Below, one piece after another: positions 10,998-21,808 of a stretch of 64,000 bases of DNA. Under the pieces are notes generated by a model, which had not been told where the DNA came from, did no database searches, and worked only from the letters and a program-made list of their open reading frames with translations. Source of the stretch: Diaporthe sp. PMI_573 (Eukaryota > Ascomycota > Sordariomycetes > Diaporthales > Diaporthaceae); assembly GCA_021399435.1 (NCBI GenBank), contig JAJTUP010000003.1:2418001-2482000 (forward strand), in the 5' to 3' direction. Position numbers and translations under genes: made by a program. The first letter of the stretch is position 1. Every line of letters begins with the position of its first letter.

Positions 10998-12357
10998 TTA
11001 CTCGTCATCAGAGTCCTCTTCCTCGGCCTCCTCGAGCCACTTGAGGAAGGGCTCAGAAGCCTTACGAATCTTGCGAGAAATGGCCACGTCGACGTACTTC
11101 TTGCTGGCCTTGCCACCCCACTTGGTGATGACCTCCTCGGAGGCAAGGTCATGCTGGTAGTACAGGCCAAGAATCTTGACAATCTTGCTGATGAAATCGG
11201 GCTGCTCGCCGATGCGCTCGCCAATGAGGCGCTCGGTGCCGCCGAGGAGAGCCTTCTGGTGACGCTCGGATTCACCGATGATCTATAAGCCACAAGTGTT
11301 AGCCCTCAAACCACACGCCAATAGCTTGGGATTCGGGTGTCAAAAAACTCACGTTGTGCAGCATGCTGGCACGCTTGGGGATCTGGGCAAGAATGCGGTC
11401 GTCGAACAAGGTCATGACCAGCACCTGGACGGTCCGATGCTTGCTCTCAATACCGAGCTCCTTGGCCTTGACGTAGATGTCCAGATCCTCAACCTTGTCA
11501 ACACTGCCCTTCTCTTTGGCCTGCTCCTGGATCCAGTCGCCAAGCTGGTCGTAGAGGGTGTTGCCACCGCCTTCGCCCTCCTCGTCCTCGTCGTCGCCGT
11601 TGAGGACAAGCTTCTGCTTGAACTCGCCAGGGAGGTTCTGCTGCCGGGCCCTTACGGCCTCCTCGCTCATGTCGACCGCCCATTCGTCTTCCTTGACCTC
11701 GACCTTCTCGATCTCCTGAGCCTCAGTCTTGATCTTGCGGGTGAAGGCGTCATCGTCGCTAGCGATCTCGCCGTTGGCATCCCCGCTGTCCTCGAAGTTA
11801 TCCTTTTCGCCAGAGTGGTTGGAGTTGTCATCGTCGCCGCTGCCGCTGCCGTTGGCCTGGCCATTCTGCTTAGCCTTGCGGGCAGCCTTTCGCTCGGCCT
11901 TGTCCTTCTTGCCCTTCTTGGGCACGTTCTTCAGGATGAAGCCGCTGAGCTTGTGGCGCAGGTCAACGTCAGAGCGCTGGCCGCAAGCCTTGCAGTCAAG
12001 GATGATGTGACCATCCTTGATGTTGACGACGGTCTCGGGGTTCTTGCACTTGTGGCACAGGACGAACCTCTTGATGAAGCCATCAAGGAGGTCCTGGAGC
12101 TTGGGAGACTCGTGGGCACCGTTGATGATCCAACGATCATCCTTGGGGTCGATGTTGGTCTGGGCGCCAAGCTCGAAGCCGAAGTACTTGATCAAGTAGG
12201 AGCCAGGGCGGGCGAGGGACTGAGCGACGCTGGTCAGGTTGACGATGACGGTCTTGATACCGTTGCCCTTGCCCTCGACCTTTGTCTGAAGGCCCTCCAT
12301 CTTGTAGCGATAGAAGGGGTCGCTGACATCGCGGCGAACGTTAAGGAGGGGAGCCAT
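10998..12357 (-). CDS. tif5: Eukaryotic translation initiation factor 5 (eIF5)
   Basis: GTPase-activating protein for eIF2 in the 43S pre-initiation complex, and assembly hub of the multifactor complex. Exons (minus strand) 12357-11353 and 11282-10998; the 70-nt intron has a GTGAGT donor and TATAG acceptor and lets the second exon read [10 protein letters not shown] onward. Product 429 aa (yeast 405). The N-terminal eIF2B/eIF5 domain carries DPFYRYKM, with Arg17 at the position of the catalytic arginine-finger Arg15 of yeast, and a C4 zinc ribbon with Cys101, Cys104, Cys122 and Cys125. A Lys-rich and then acidic linker (about 145-260) follows. The C-terminal W2/HEAT domain ends in an aromatic/acidic box, [16 protein letters not shown]. 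Very clear identification. Confidence 0.97.
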
Positions 12358-14302
12358 GGTTGCGGATAGGGTCTGACGACGGGCTTGTAAAACTGTGGCT
12401 TTCTGAGGATAGGCGAGAGGTGGTGTGTGGATCGAGGCGATCGAGGCGGCAAGTGAACCAAGTTATTGGGCTTGTATAGACTGGGGTGACATGAATCCTG
12501 CTCTTTCTTGGGAGGCGAGGAGTTGAGGAATGGCGGGCAGAGCGAGCGAGCCAAGGCGTTAATGGTAGACGGGGCTTTGCTTCAACATAGGACAGACCTG
12601 TATGTTAGGCTGGTGGGTAGGCATGAACATGAATGCGTCGGGCGCTTGTTGTCTATCCTGTTCAACCGTCGGGGCTGGGATTGGGGCTACAAGGCTTCCG
12701 CGGGTTGCGAAAGAGCTGTAGCTTGAGGGGAGGGTCGGAGTGTCGGTGGACGGGAATTTTGTCGTGCTGATACATAAACAGCTTCTGTGTCTTGTACTGA
12801 GACGTGGGGTGTTGAGTGGGAATTCTCGACGACTCTTCCAGAGGGGATGAGTTTTGCAACGCCGACGAGTGACTTGTCACTGTTGACAGTCGGTGAAGGG
12901 TTTGGAGGGAGGGCGAGCGGAGCAGGGTCGACGATGACTCGGGCTGTGGCTGCGAGGAGGAATGACCGTACTCGTAGGGAGCAGGCTTCGGGAGTGGCGG
13001 GGCTGGCTTGAGTTCAGGCGAGGGGGCCGAGACGGCGCTGTGGCGGAATGGGGTGGAAGGCCTCGATTGATCCGAAGCAGAAGCGGGCTGGGAGACTGGA
13101 TTGCACTTTCTGGCAGTCGTGATGATGGATGGGGAAAACTTCCAGCGCAGGTGTGGGAGTGCGATGGATGATGAGTTGAGAAGTCGAGTGGTGTGTGCAA
13201 AGGGGGGGAAGAAGCGGGAAGAGGGAGCACGTTTTTGTTTGCAGGCAGAAAATTGGAGACGCCTTGAAAAAAAGAAGAACAAACGGGCCAGACGGACCAC
13301 AGGCGGACCACAGGCGGACCACAGACGGGGCGGACCCACCCACGCACACAGCCGACTTAGTCAGGCGGCCCCCTCCAAAGTCACTCGCAGTGCTGCTGCC
13401 CGCTCCGTCGTGACTTGTTCTGGCCCGTCACCTGAGACGTACCTTTCGAGAAGGAACGGAACGGTCGCTCCTAAACGCCAAACGGGCCAGCTGGGGCCAA
13501 CGGGGGACCATGCAGGGCGGGCGGCAGCTGTAATGAAAGGGCTGAGTGCAAGCGGCTACCCGGGAGGTGCTACCGTTCCCCGTGCGCGTGTGTGAACCCG
13601 TACTTCCCCAAAAGTCCACACCGAATCAATCAGACTCGCTCGGCCTGGTCTGCCACACTCCCTGCCTCGTTATGCTTTTGCCCAACCGCCGTGCTGCAGA
13701 ACCCTCATAAAGTAATTCCACTCCACGGTCTCACTATATTGCCGGCCACCAGCTCGCAGGCAGGCATTGAGCTTCTCTGGAGTCTGCCCACACGTCAGCC
13801 CTGCCCAGCTGGCCCGTGCCGCACATCCTGCAATCCTCCGTCTCGGATACGTGCTGTGAATGGCTCTGTGCTTCGGGCTCTGACTGACCGGCCAAGATGA
13901 CTGCTTGGCCTCAGAACCTGTTGGGCGCCTCCTGGCTGCCTGCTCGCCCTACAGAGCTTCGGGTGTCCATTGTCTACGCATCTGCGAACGGAAATGCACC
14001 CTTGACTGGGTCTGCGAGCACTGTCTCACTTGGGCATTCTCCATTGTTTTCAGCTAGGGCCCAGTTTCCAGGGTCTCAAACGTTGTTTGTGTGACTGGTC
14101 CAGTGTGTGTACCGGTATAGCATACATAGCCCTGGGCAGTTCAGAGTGCTCACTGCCCAAAAAGGTGAACAACTCGGGGTTTATCTCGACAGCCCATTCT
14201 TATGGGCCTACTAGGTGATATATATAGCCTTGTACATAGTGCAGGATAATCTGATAGGTACCACAGATGAATACCCACATCTATCTATATGGTCATGTCT
14301 CC
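12358..14302. other. Long intergenic region upstream of eIF5
   Basis: It contains the eIF5 promoter and leader (minus strand) and the 3' flank of the P450. Several open frames of up to about 225 codons exist on both strands between 12.6 and 13.6 kb, but they overlap each other, are compositionally biased and lack domains or splice logic, so I treat them as chance. Confidence 0.5.
13291..13323. repeat. 11-bp tandem repeat, three copies
   Basis: Three head-to-tail copies of (A/G)(G/A)CGGACCACA lie about 930 bp upstream of the eIF5 start. The second and third copies are identical and the first differs by one base. Confidence 0.8.
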
Positions 14303-15790
14303 CTATGGCTCCTTTTTGCTGTCATCAGGAACAAACCGCAACAGACACCTCTGCCCAGCCGGCCTCGACGAGATCAGCTGGTCGGACATCTCCATCTCTG
14401 CGGCGGACATGCTCTCGTCCGGGACAGTGCTGAACACAGAATACACATCCCTCAGCAGGATCTTCATCTCGGCAAGCGCCAGGTGCTTGCCGACACATCC
14501 ACGTCCACCATTTGCGAACGCGAAGAACGATCGCCTCCTTTCCGCATCCCCTTCCCTGACAAGCCATCTGCCCGGGTCAAACTTTTCCGGCGCCGGGAAC
14601 ACAGTCTCGTCGATGCGGTGGACCGAATGCGCCTGAGAGCTGACGATTGTCCGCTCCGGCATGAAGTGTCCGTCGACCGTCCTCCCGCCCTTCGGCACGT
14701 AGCGGGGCAGGGACATCGGGATGGCCGGGAAACACCTGAGCCCCTCCATGACAACAGCGTCCAGGTAGGGGAGCTTGTCCCACCCCTCGGCGGCCCCCGC
14801 GCCCCGGAGCTCCTCCCGCAGTCTCTGCTGGAAACCCCGGGAGCGCGGCTGGCTCAGCTCCCACATCAGGAAGCACAGCGCGTCCCCCGTGGTGTCGATC
14901 CCGGCGGCCATGTGGTCCAGGCACTCGGCCGCGATGCTCAGGCTCTCCAGGTCCCAGGACTTGTCACTCAGCCGGCTGAGGAGCGTGAAGCTCCTCGCGT
15001 CGTGGCCCTTTGCGCTGTTGTCCAGCACGAACTTGTCCGCGAGCGGCGTCTCCCTCGGCGTCGCGCCGAACAGGCTCAGCACGTTTCCCATGGCCCTGTG
15101 GGCCGCGGGGCTGTAGTACCTGACCAGGCGGTTTTGCAGCGACGAGTCGAACGTGACCTCCCGCATGATCCCCTCGTCCTCGTGGCTCTGCAGCGAGTTC
15201 GCGCCGAACGGGTGGAACAGGTGGTGTGACGCACAGTCGAACGCGTACGAGTGCAGGCTGATGTACAGGTCCAGGCTCCCGCTGCCGGCTCCCGCCGCCC
15301 CTGCCGCGACGCTCCGCCTCACCAGCTCCAGCAGCCGCCCGCTGCGCTCCTGGATGCCCCCCAGGCTCTCGGGCTTCATGACGTTGCTGTTGGCGTAGCG
15401 GTCCGCCAGCACGCGCTTCCGCCGCGCGTGGTCCTCCTTGTTGAGGGTGCTGAACATGGTCCGGCGCCCGTACACGGTGAACAGGTCGTAGAACTCGGTC
15501 TTGTCATAGCCGCTGCCGCCCGAGCAGTAGATCTCCTTGACTGCCGCTGCCGAGCTGAAGGCTACCTCGCTCGGCGCGATACGCACCACCGGCCCGTAGC
15601 GCCGGTGTAGGGCGTGGATGTGCCGCGTGCGATTCGCGTTGAACTCATGCCACTTCAGCGGGAGTGAGGTGAAGAGCGTGTACCATGGCCCGGGCACGCT
15701 GGCTAGCGACGAGCGGAGGCGTTGTAGGATGAATATGCCCGAGAGGAGCAGGAGCGATGGGCCGATGACGATGGGAGAGAGGAGCAGCAT
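14303..15790 (-). CDS. Cytochrome P450 monooxygenase, intact
   Basis: Heme-thiolate monooxygenase, probably ER-anchored: residues 1-25 are a hydrophobic helix followed by a Pro-containing hinge (SVPGPW, 31-36). Single exon, 495 aa, start at the first ATG. Diagnostic motifs: I-helix AGIDTT (296-301), ExxR as EGLR (349-352), PERF-equivalent PEKFDPGRW (401-409) and heme loop FANGGRGCVG (425-434) with the axial Cys432. All essential residues are present, so it should be active. The nearest genes upstream on the same strand are broken (16.4-18.1 kb), which suggests a decayed accessory locus. Very GC-rich compared with the pseudogenes beside it. The subfamily cannot be assigned by eye; substrate unknown. 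Confidence 0.92.
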   Translation of the reverse strand: MLLLSPIVIGPSLLLLSGIFILQRLRSSLASVPGPWYTLFTSLPLKWHEFNANRTRHIHALHRRYGPVVRIAPSEVAFSSAAAVKEIYCSGGSGYDKTEFYDLFTVYGRRTMFSTLNKEDHARRKRVLADRYANSNVMKPESLGGIQERSGRLLELVRRSVAAGAAGAGSGSLDLYISLHSYAFDCASHHLFHPFGANSLQSHEDEGIMREVTFDSSLQNRLVRYYSPAAHRAMGNVLSLFGATPRETPLADKFVLDNSAKGHDARSFTLLSRLSDKSWDLESLSIAAECLDHMAAGIDTTGDALCFLMWELSQPRSRGFQQRLREELRGAGAAEGWDKLPYLDAVVMEGLRCFPAIPMSLPRYVPKGGRTVDGHFMPERTIVSSQAHSVHRIDETVFPAPEKFDPGRWLVREGDAERRRSFFAFANGGRGCVGKHLALAEMKILLRDVYSVFSTVPDESMSAAEMEMSDQLISSRPAGQRCLLRFVPDDSKKEP

Positions 15791-16399
15791 CGTGAAAGTC
15801 GACAGTGGAGTTTCTCCAATGCTGAAAGGAGACGATCGTGTAGGTCACGAGCAGCTCAGAGTCGGCTTGATCCCTACTCGTCATGAACCGAGACTCGACG
15901 ACCTTGTCAACCCTCCAATGATGTGGTCCAAGGATGGCTCAACTCTGGGAGCCGCAAGCGCGAGCTAGCACCTCGGTATCTGCCAAGAAGGCCTCGGAGG
16001 ACGTCGCAAAGGATATTCACGCCAAACCCAACAAAAACCGAGGCCGTGTTCGTCGTCGATGCAAAAGATTCTTCGACTGGGCATCCGCGTCCGAACCAGT
16101 CACAGAACAATTTTCAAAACAAAGGAGGTCGCCCCCTCCGTTCCCGAATGACATCGTACTTGCTACAGTATACATTCTCGGCATCTCTTATCAGGCACAA
16201 CCCGGCCGGCAATCGGCTCCGAATCGGAGGGACTACTGATGCCCGACATCCAAGCCTCAGGTACCGATGGAGCTCGGGTCGCAAATACGCAGAGGATTCC
16301 TACCGGCTTGGTGCGATTGGTGAATGTTCTCAACTGGCTCTCTCCTGATCCCAGCAGCAAAATTCTGCACTAGCTCAGTCTCACTGTCTTGAATGCTTC
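15791..16399. other. Intergenic between P450 and broken gene
   Basis: Presumed P450 promoter (minus strand). No coding region supported. Base composition is visibly less GC-rich than the P450. Confidence 0.5.
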
Positions 16400-18075
16400 C
16401 TAGATAGATTTTCCGACGGGGGATAAGTGTTCTATCTGAGGTGCACTTAAACCCCTTGAACAAACATTGATACCGAGACACTCTGCGAGGAAGGCCCGAG
16501 AAAGAGCCTGTCTGATAAATAAGTCCACGTTGGAAGTTTCCGTGTCGACATTGGCAGCATTCGGGGGGCCAACGATGATGTTTTCCTGTTCCAAGACAGA
16601 TTGTACCATTCCTGGACCTTCAGCCTCAAGGAAGGTATGCTCCAAATGCTGTACCACTGTTCATAGATTTCGACGGAGGGGTTGACTGGCGCTGCCAAAC
16701 ACTGAACCTTGTCATATGAGATTCCACCTGGGAGATTGGGTGGTGAGCCGATCGGACATATCGCCGAGTTGGCACGAGGCTGCCAGACGTGGTCATTCCT
16801 GAGTTCCTCTGTTGGGAAAAGTTTTGCCGCAGACAGGGCAATAGTTTGGGTTTCGCCAGTGACGCCTCTTGAAATGCTGTTTGATTTCGGAAATTTTCGG
16901 AAAACCATCTGTTCTCGAACCACAGCCGGCCCATTTGACGGGATCCATTTTCTGGAAATGACAAGCCAGTCTTCGTTCTCCATCTCGTACGACTTTTTTT
17001 GCCCTTCTGGACCACTGGCCCATGCTTTCCCTGATCTTGGTTGTCTCCTGATTTTCGTTTCGAACGTGTCGCAGGGCCCGTCTGAGAGGAACACGTGGAG
17101 GCCGAAGGATTAAACGACTGAACAACCTGCCCTCCAGTCTCATCAGAGTCACCCGTATACTCACGGAACGCATGAATCATCTTCGTTACCGCTTCTGCTT
17201 TAAGGATATTGTATGGATCGGTTTGTCCGAGAACCACAGAAGGATCTGGGGCTATAGGCAACCACCAAGGTCCGTACCGCGTGGTCCCATCGCAGATGGT
17301 TCCTTCACTCTCGCTGACGGCGCTGCTTCTAGTACTGACACTGTAGGCGGTTCCTAAGAGTCTAGCAGAGCCAGGACCATGGATACTCTCAGTAGTGACG
17401 TCAACAAAATACGACTTGGAGCTTGATACAAGGTCTGAGTACGTCACGGTGTTTGCGTTTCCTTCCTTTTCGTCCCATATTACGCTTCAGCTGCCAAAAT
17501 CTTTGCGCAAAGACGGGCTTGGATGTCTAGTCTCGTATCTGATCGGTGTCAGACTTCACTCCGGTAGGCGGGAAATGGTTCCGTTGAGTATCCGACTTCC
17601 AGCCACGCATCACCACCGAAGCCTGCTTATGGTAATCCGTACCTGGACAGCGCAAACCCTCACGCTCGACTGGATTTCCCTGCCTCTGCTTCACGTGGCT
17701 TTCAAAGCCTGTAAAGTCATAGTATTGATTCGAGGAAGGTGTTTTGTCATCCGGTTGCTGATCCGTGACCAGAGGGTCTGTTTCTAGCGATGTATTGGCC
17801 GGGAGTGGACCGTAATTTCGACTGTGGGAGCTGAATAATGGACTCTCGGAATTCACCCAATGATCTTGTGCTTTATGCCCAGTGTTCTTGCCTTCAGTAA
17901 GCGGAATATCCTCATCTTCTGCTTCATGGGGTGCTTTGACATCCCAGAACCTTGCACTGAGGTTGTCAAGTCCCGTTCTGGAGGAAGAAGATAGATTCGG
18001 AGATGACTGTATTTTTGGCGTCTGAGCTTGGACTCGATCGCCCTCAGCAGAATGCAAGGCCGGTAGTAGATGCAT
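16400..18075 (-). pseudogene. Broken C2H2-type fungal protein gene
   Basis: Minus-strand remnant whose protein similarity jumps between frames with no usable splice sites. An N-terminal part runs 18075-17527 and ends in TAG. A second part (about 17500 to 17000, other frame) carries a Gly/Ser/Lys-rich linker with SKRKSGD. After a T7 run on the + strand (16994-17000) the frame changes into the core ACHFQKMDPVKWAGC...IKQHFKRRHW...YCPVCGKTF, then stops at 16793-16795. The next piece is in a third frame (NDHVWQP...EIYEQWYSIWSI), and the last runs to the TAG at 16400-16402. The core matches the common Pezizomycotina family with a Cys/His zinc-binding block ending in C-x2-C and a downstream 'IW..LFP' motif. 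At least four breaks are needed. Alternatives: sequencing errors in homopolymers, or one very unusual intron set. Confidence 0.7.
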
Positions 18076-19699
18076 TATCGAACTGCAACTATTGAAAGGA
18101 GTGTAGAATGTGTGTGTCCGCTTTATCAAAGGACGGCCACAGGAGGGCAAGGGTAGCTGCGACCATGAGAGACCGTCTCTCGGGTGGTAGTAGGCACGCG
18201 GGACGGAATGGCGATGATATGATCCAAGATGCTCGAGCTGCTTCTGCTTGCCGCGTCCCGCAGTCTGAATAACTTGCCACGCTCGGTTGTGGTTTGTTGG
18301 GTGATGAAGGAGGGCTCCGATATCATATGTAAGTCACGATCTTATCTCTGTTGACAAGCTCAAGGGCTCTCTCGAAAAGAAGCTGATTACTGTCACAATA
18401 GCAATGGGGCAACGCAACATGCGAAAATGCGGTCTCGTTGTTGTTCTAAGAACATTTTCTGTGGGAGCAAACAACACGCCGGGAGTTCTTGACCCCGGTG
18501 ATGGCGGGGGACCATCATTCCTTCCACTCGGCCCACGAATCACATCAGAGCATCAGAACCTTCGAAGATAGAGCATGACGGCTCAACATGCCAATTTTCT
18601 CTCAAATGAATTGGGCCAAATTGATTACATGGAGCACCTTTTCATTTTCCAATGCCTAGGTATGCTTTTACGGTGTCCCCTTGCCATGCCTGCGATGTTC
18701 AGCAAACTTAGTTCCATAACGTGGTTGTCTGGTGATGTTGTTCCTGTTGGATTAAATCTCAAAATGCGAAAGATTGTACCTTCTCTATGTACTAGGCTGC
18801 CCCTGCTCTCAACCTGAAACAACAGAGTGCCCCCCATTCTCTCGCAGAGCTGCTGTTAATTGAGGCTCTGTACCTGGGAGAGCACCTTGACTCGTAGCGT
18901 TGGAATTACTACTATACGGATTGTAGCTTAGAACGCAAAGCTCCCAAGCCAGTCGTTACTAGTTATTTTCTCGGTGAGTGGGGAGTCGAGCCTCACTTTA
19001 GAGGAATCTCAATCTGAAAAGCCACGAATGTGTCTTTGTCGAATTGGGGCCAATCGGACACCCGCGCCCCGTCAGTGAGATTGATTGCTCTGGCACTGCA
19101 TGGCAGCTTCCAGTCCCGGAAAATGCAGCATTAGCATGTGTCTTCGCATTATTCGTGTTCAATCACACCGTGCATGTCAATGGAGGCACCTCAGTTTGCC
19201 AATGTTGAACACGAGCGTAGGAGTCGGGAGGATTCAGTTTACGTCGGGTGTGGTGCCGTAAGGAAACACAAAAGACACCACTTGCAGCACTTGAGCTAAC
19301 AGTCCTGAATATGCGGCCACGGATTTTCGTACATGCTTAAGATGGGCAACGTGGTAACCTCGCCGTAAACACGACACATATATAAGCACCGAAAACCAGC
19401 TTCCACAGTTCAAATTGTGAACATCAAGTTTCTGACCCTGGGATACACATCAGGGGGTGAATCAAGAAACAGCCAATCACTCGAGATTTATCTGACATCA
19501 CTAAAAGGTGTCACATAGTTCTGCAAAATCAGCAGAAGTGACCGGAGATTCCGAGTAAGTGTTGTTCCATGCTTTCAATTCGTTGTTGAGTATTGTGATC
19601 TGAGGTGATCATGCAGGAACAAGCCAAATGATTCGGCCGCACTATAATGCTTCAGGCTTACCTTGAATTCCACCTACCGCTCTTCCACACCTGTGCTTT
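18076..19699. other. AT-richer intergenic region between two broken genes
   Basis: No gene supported. The sequence is less GC-rich than the housekeeping segments. A short stretch at 19503-19554 (reading SAKSAEVTGDS, followed by a GTAAGT) resembles the N-terminus of BBE-type oxidoreductases and may be an eroded first exon of the next pseudogene, but phase does not connect. Confidence 0.45.
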
Positions 19700-21201
19700 C
19701 GCACCGACAGAGCCACAACTTCACTCCGAGCTCGTGGAATGACACCTAGGCAGAATTTACAAGGTCGGAAGAACAGGTACAGAGCACGGTATGCTCTTTA
19801 CTTCTGGTTCCCCAAGCCTCTGTGACCATTGGCGATTAACAACTTGGTATTTCAGGTTCGTTGGGCCGTTGAAAACTCGGTGCCTTTTGTCACCAAATCA
19901 GGTGGCCACAGCACCTGGTCGACGATAGGAAATGAGGGATTCATTATCGATCTGAGCAACTACTCCGGGATCACAGTGGACTCATCAGGGCAGGTTGCGA
20001 AGCTCACGGGCAGCATCTTGTCAAAAGCTGTAGCCGTGCACCTGGCCGACAAGGGGTACTTTGCCGGTAATGTCCACATCAATCTCTTCAACATGTGACA
20101 GGGAATCTCTAACTTGGCATGTACCCAGCGGTTGGGAATGGGACCCAGCTCGGGGCTATCCCATATTTCTTGAACGGAGGAGCCTCGATCACCACCTCCC
20201 TCACAGGTTACGGCTCGGACCAGATCACAGCAGCGCGCATGATTGACGCGCAGGGAAATCTGGTAGAAGCCACGCAAGAGAAAGAACCGGACCTTCTCTA
20301 CGCGATCCGAGGCGCCGGGCAGTTCTTCGGGCTCGTCACCGAGCTGACAATCAAGGTGTGGCCGCTGACTGAGCTTGGGAACGACAACGGCGTCATCTGG
20401 AGCGGCCGCTTCGTCTTCCCCATTGTCAAAGCACCAGAAGTTGCACAGGCAATGAAAGGGATAGTCGAGGATGTCGCCAATGCCACGGCCGGCCTCCTGA
20501 TGGCCATGTGCCCGCCGCCCGCCCGAAAGCCCGCATTGGTGGTCGCCGGAAGATATACCGGCAACCCTGACGACGCCCGAGCAGCCTTTGGTGCGCTTCA
20601 CGAACTAAAGCCACTCATTGCTGACGGTAGGGCTGTCCCGATCCAGAATGTCAGTGATGGCCGTGAGGCGCTGGAGGCAAAGGGCGGCTTCAAGACGTCT
20701 GGCACCGTGGGCTTGCGACGCTTCGATGCCGAGAGGTTTCTCGCCACCGTCGAGGTGTGGAAGCGTCTCATGGACGAGTGCCCGGATGCCATCAACACTA
20801 CCTTCAACTTCCAATGGGACTCGCGCCGACCAAGTCTGCCGTCGTTCGAGTCAGCGAACTCTCTCCATGATATCAGATTTTGGCAGTAGGTCCCCCCCAG
20901 GCCACTTAAAATGCACACTGGCAAGTTCGGAAGGTCGTGCTGAAATCGTTGGTCATCCGTAGGAACAACATTATTTGATACACGGACGCTTCAAGCCACA
21001 AAAAAGTCGCCGAGCTGAATGCAGAGTGCATTGCCACCGCAAGGGGCCCCGATCGATCCGAGTATGCCGACTTCCAAAAACGCAACTAGGACTGACCCCA
21101 TCGAACTTCGCTTCAGAGGCGAGGGCAAGTTGGAAAAGCTGCGGTTCTTGAAGAGAAAGTGGGATCCTGAAGGAGTCTTCACCAGGCAATTCTTGGACTA
21201 G
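19700..21201 (+). pseudogene. Broken BBE-type FAD-linked oxidoreductase
   Basis: Remnant of a berberine-bridge-enzyme-like flavoprotein. The PCMH FAD-binding part has KSGGHSTW (flavin attachment region) and GYGSDQI; the C-terminus has the family ending KLRFLKRKWDPEGVF. Three introns splice cleanly: 19789-19855, 20067-20128 (CTAAC branch site) and 20886-20962 (GTAGGT...CCGTAG), so the gene was functional until recently. Lesions: an in-frame TAG at 19747-19749 just before the first recognisable exon end, apparently with loss of the segment that normally follows; TGA at 20976-20978 where the family has Trp; and a +1 frameshift in the A-run 21076-21080, after which similarity continues one frame over. 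No convincing start codon exon exists. Such enzymes are often in secondary-metabolite clusters. Confidence 0.8.
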
Positions 21202-21808
21202 GTCTCTTCCAGTATTGTTTGGGCATATCCACTCTCATCTCCTTGACATCATCGTTAAGCGAAGCGACGGCGCCGACGCCGCTTCGTGGGCTCATGACTT
21301 GGACAGCACCCATATGGCTCACCCGAATTGACCACCCCATACTGGGTTGGCCGCACAGGCAGTGAGAATACGCAAGCGGTAATACATGGGTCAGCAAACG
21401 ATCTTGTAGGCACACGCATGTATAGTTGCCGGTTGCTTAAATAGCAAGGCTCGCAGACCATGGTGACAGAGCTCGACTTCTGCTTTCTATTGTATTCATG
21501 ATCGAATATCTTTAAAATCTATGTATGTGTGTATATGCTCCGGCTTCACTCAACGCGACTCGGCTCCTTGATAGAGAATCATTAAAGCCGGGATTTTTAC
21601 GCACAAAAACAAGTCGCTCATCCACTGCTCGGAAGGTATAGCCATGTAATGCACTCGTCCCTTGCTACTTTTGGTATTGCGAACCAAGATCTTCGTCTCC
21701 TCTAGCCTCGCTGTCTAAGATGGTATCGCCGAGACCATTCGCCGCCGCCGTCTCCTAGTATCCATAAAGACGGGAGAATCGCCTAGGCGACCAAGTCCAG
21801 GGTGCACT
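21202..21808. other. Convergent intergenic region
   Basis: 3' flanks of the BBE remnant (+) and the kinase gene (-). Nothing else seen. Confidence 0.5.

Noticed and set aside
11278..12369. 363-codon open frame on the plus strand opposite eIF5
   Set aside because: Exact antisense shadow of a GC-rich, strongly conserved gene; no own domain or splice logic.
13101..13595. 164-codon plus-strand frame upstream of eIF5
   Set aside because: Low-complexity Arg/Lys/Gly translation over promoter repeats.
14267..15229. 320-codon plus-strand frame opposite the P450
   Set aside because: Shadow of the P450; composition and lack of domains.
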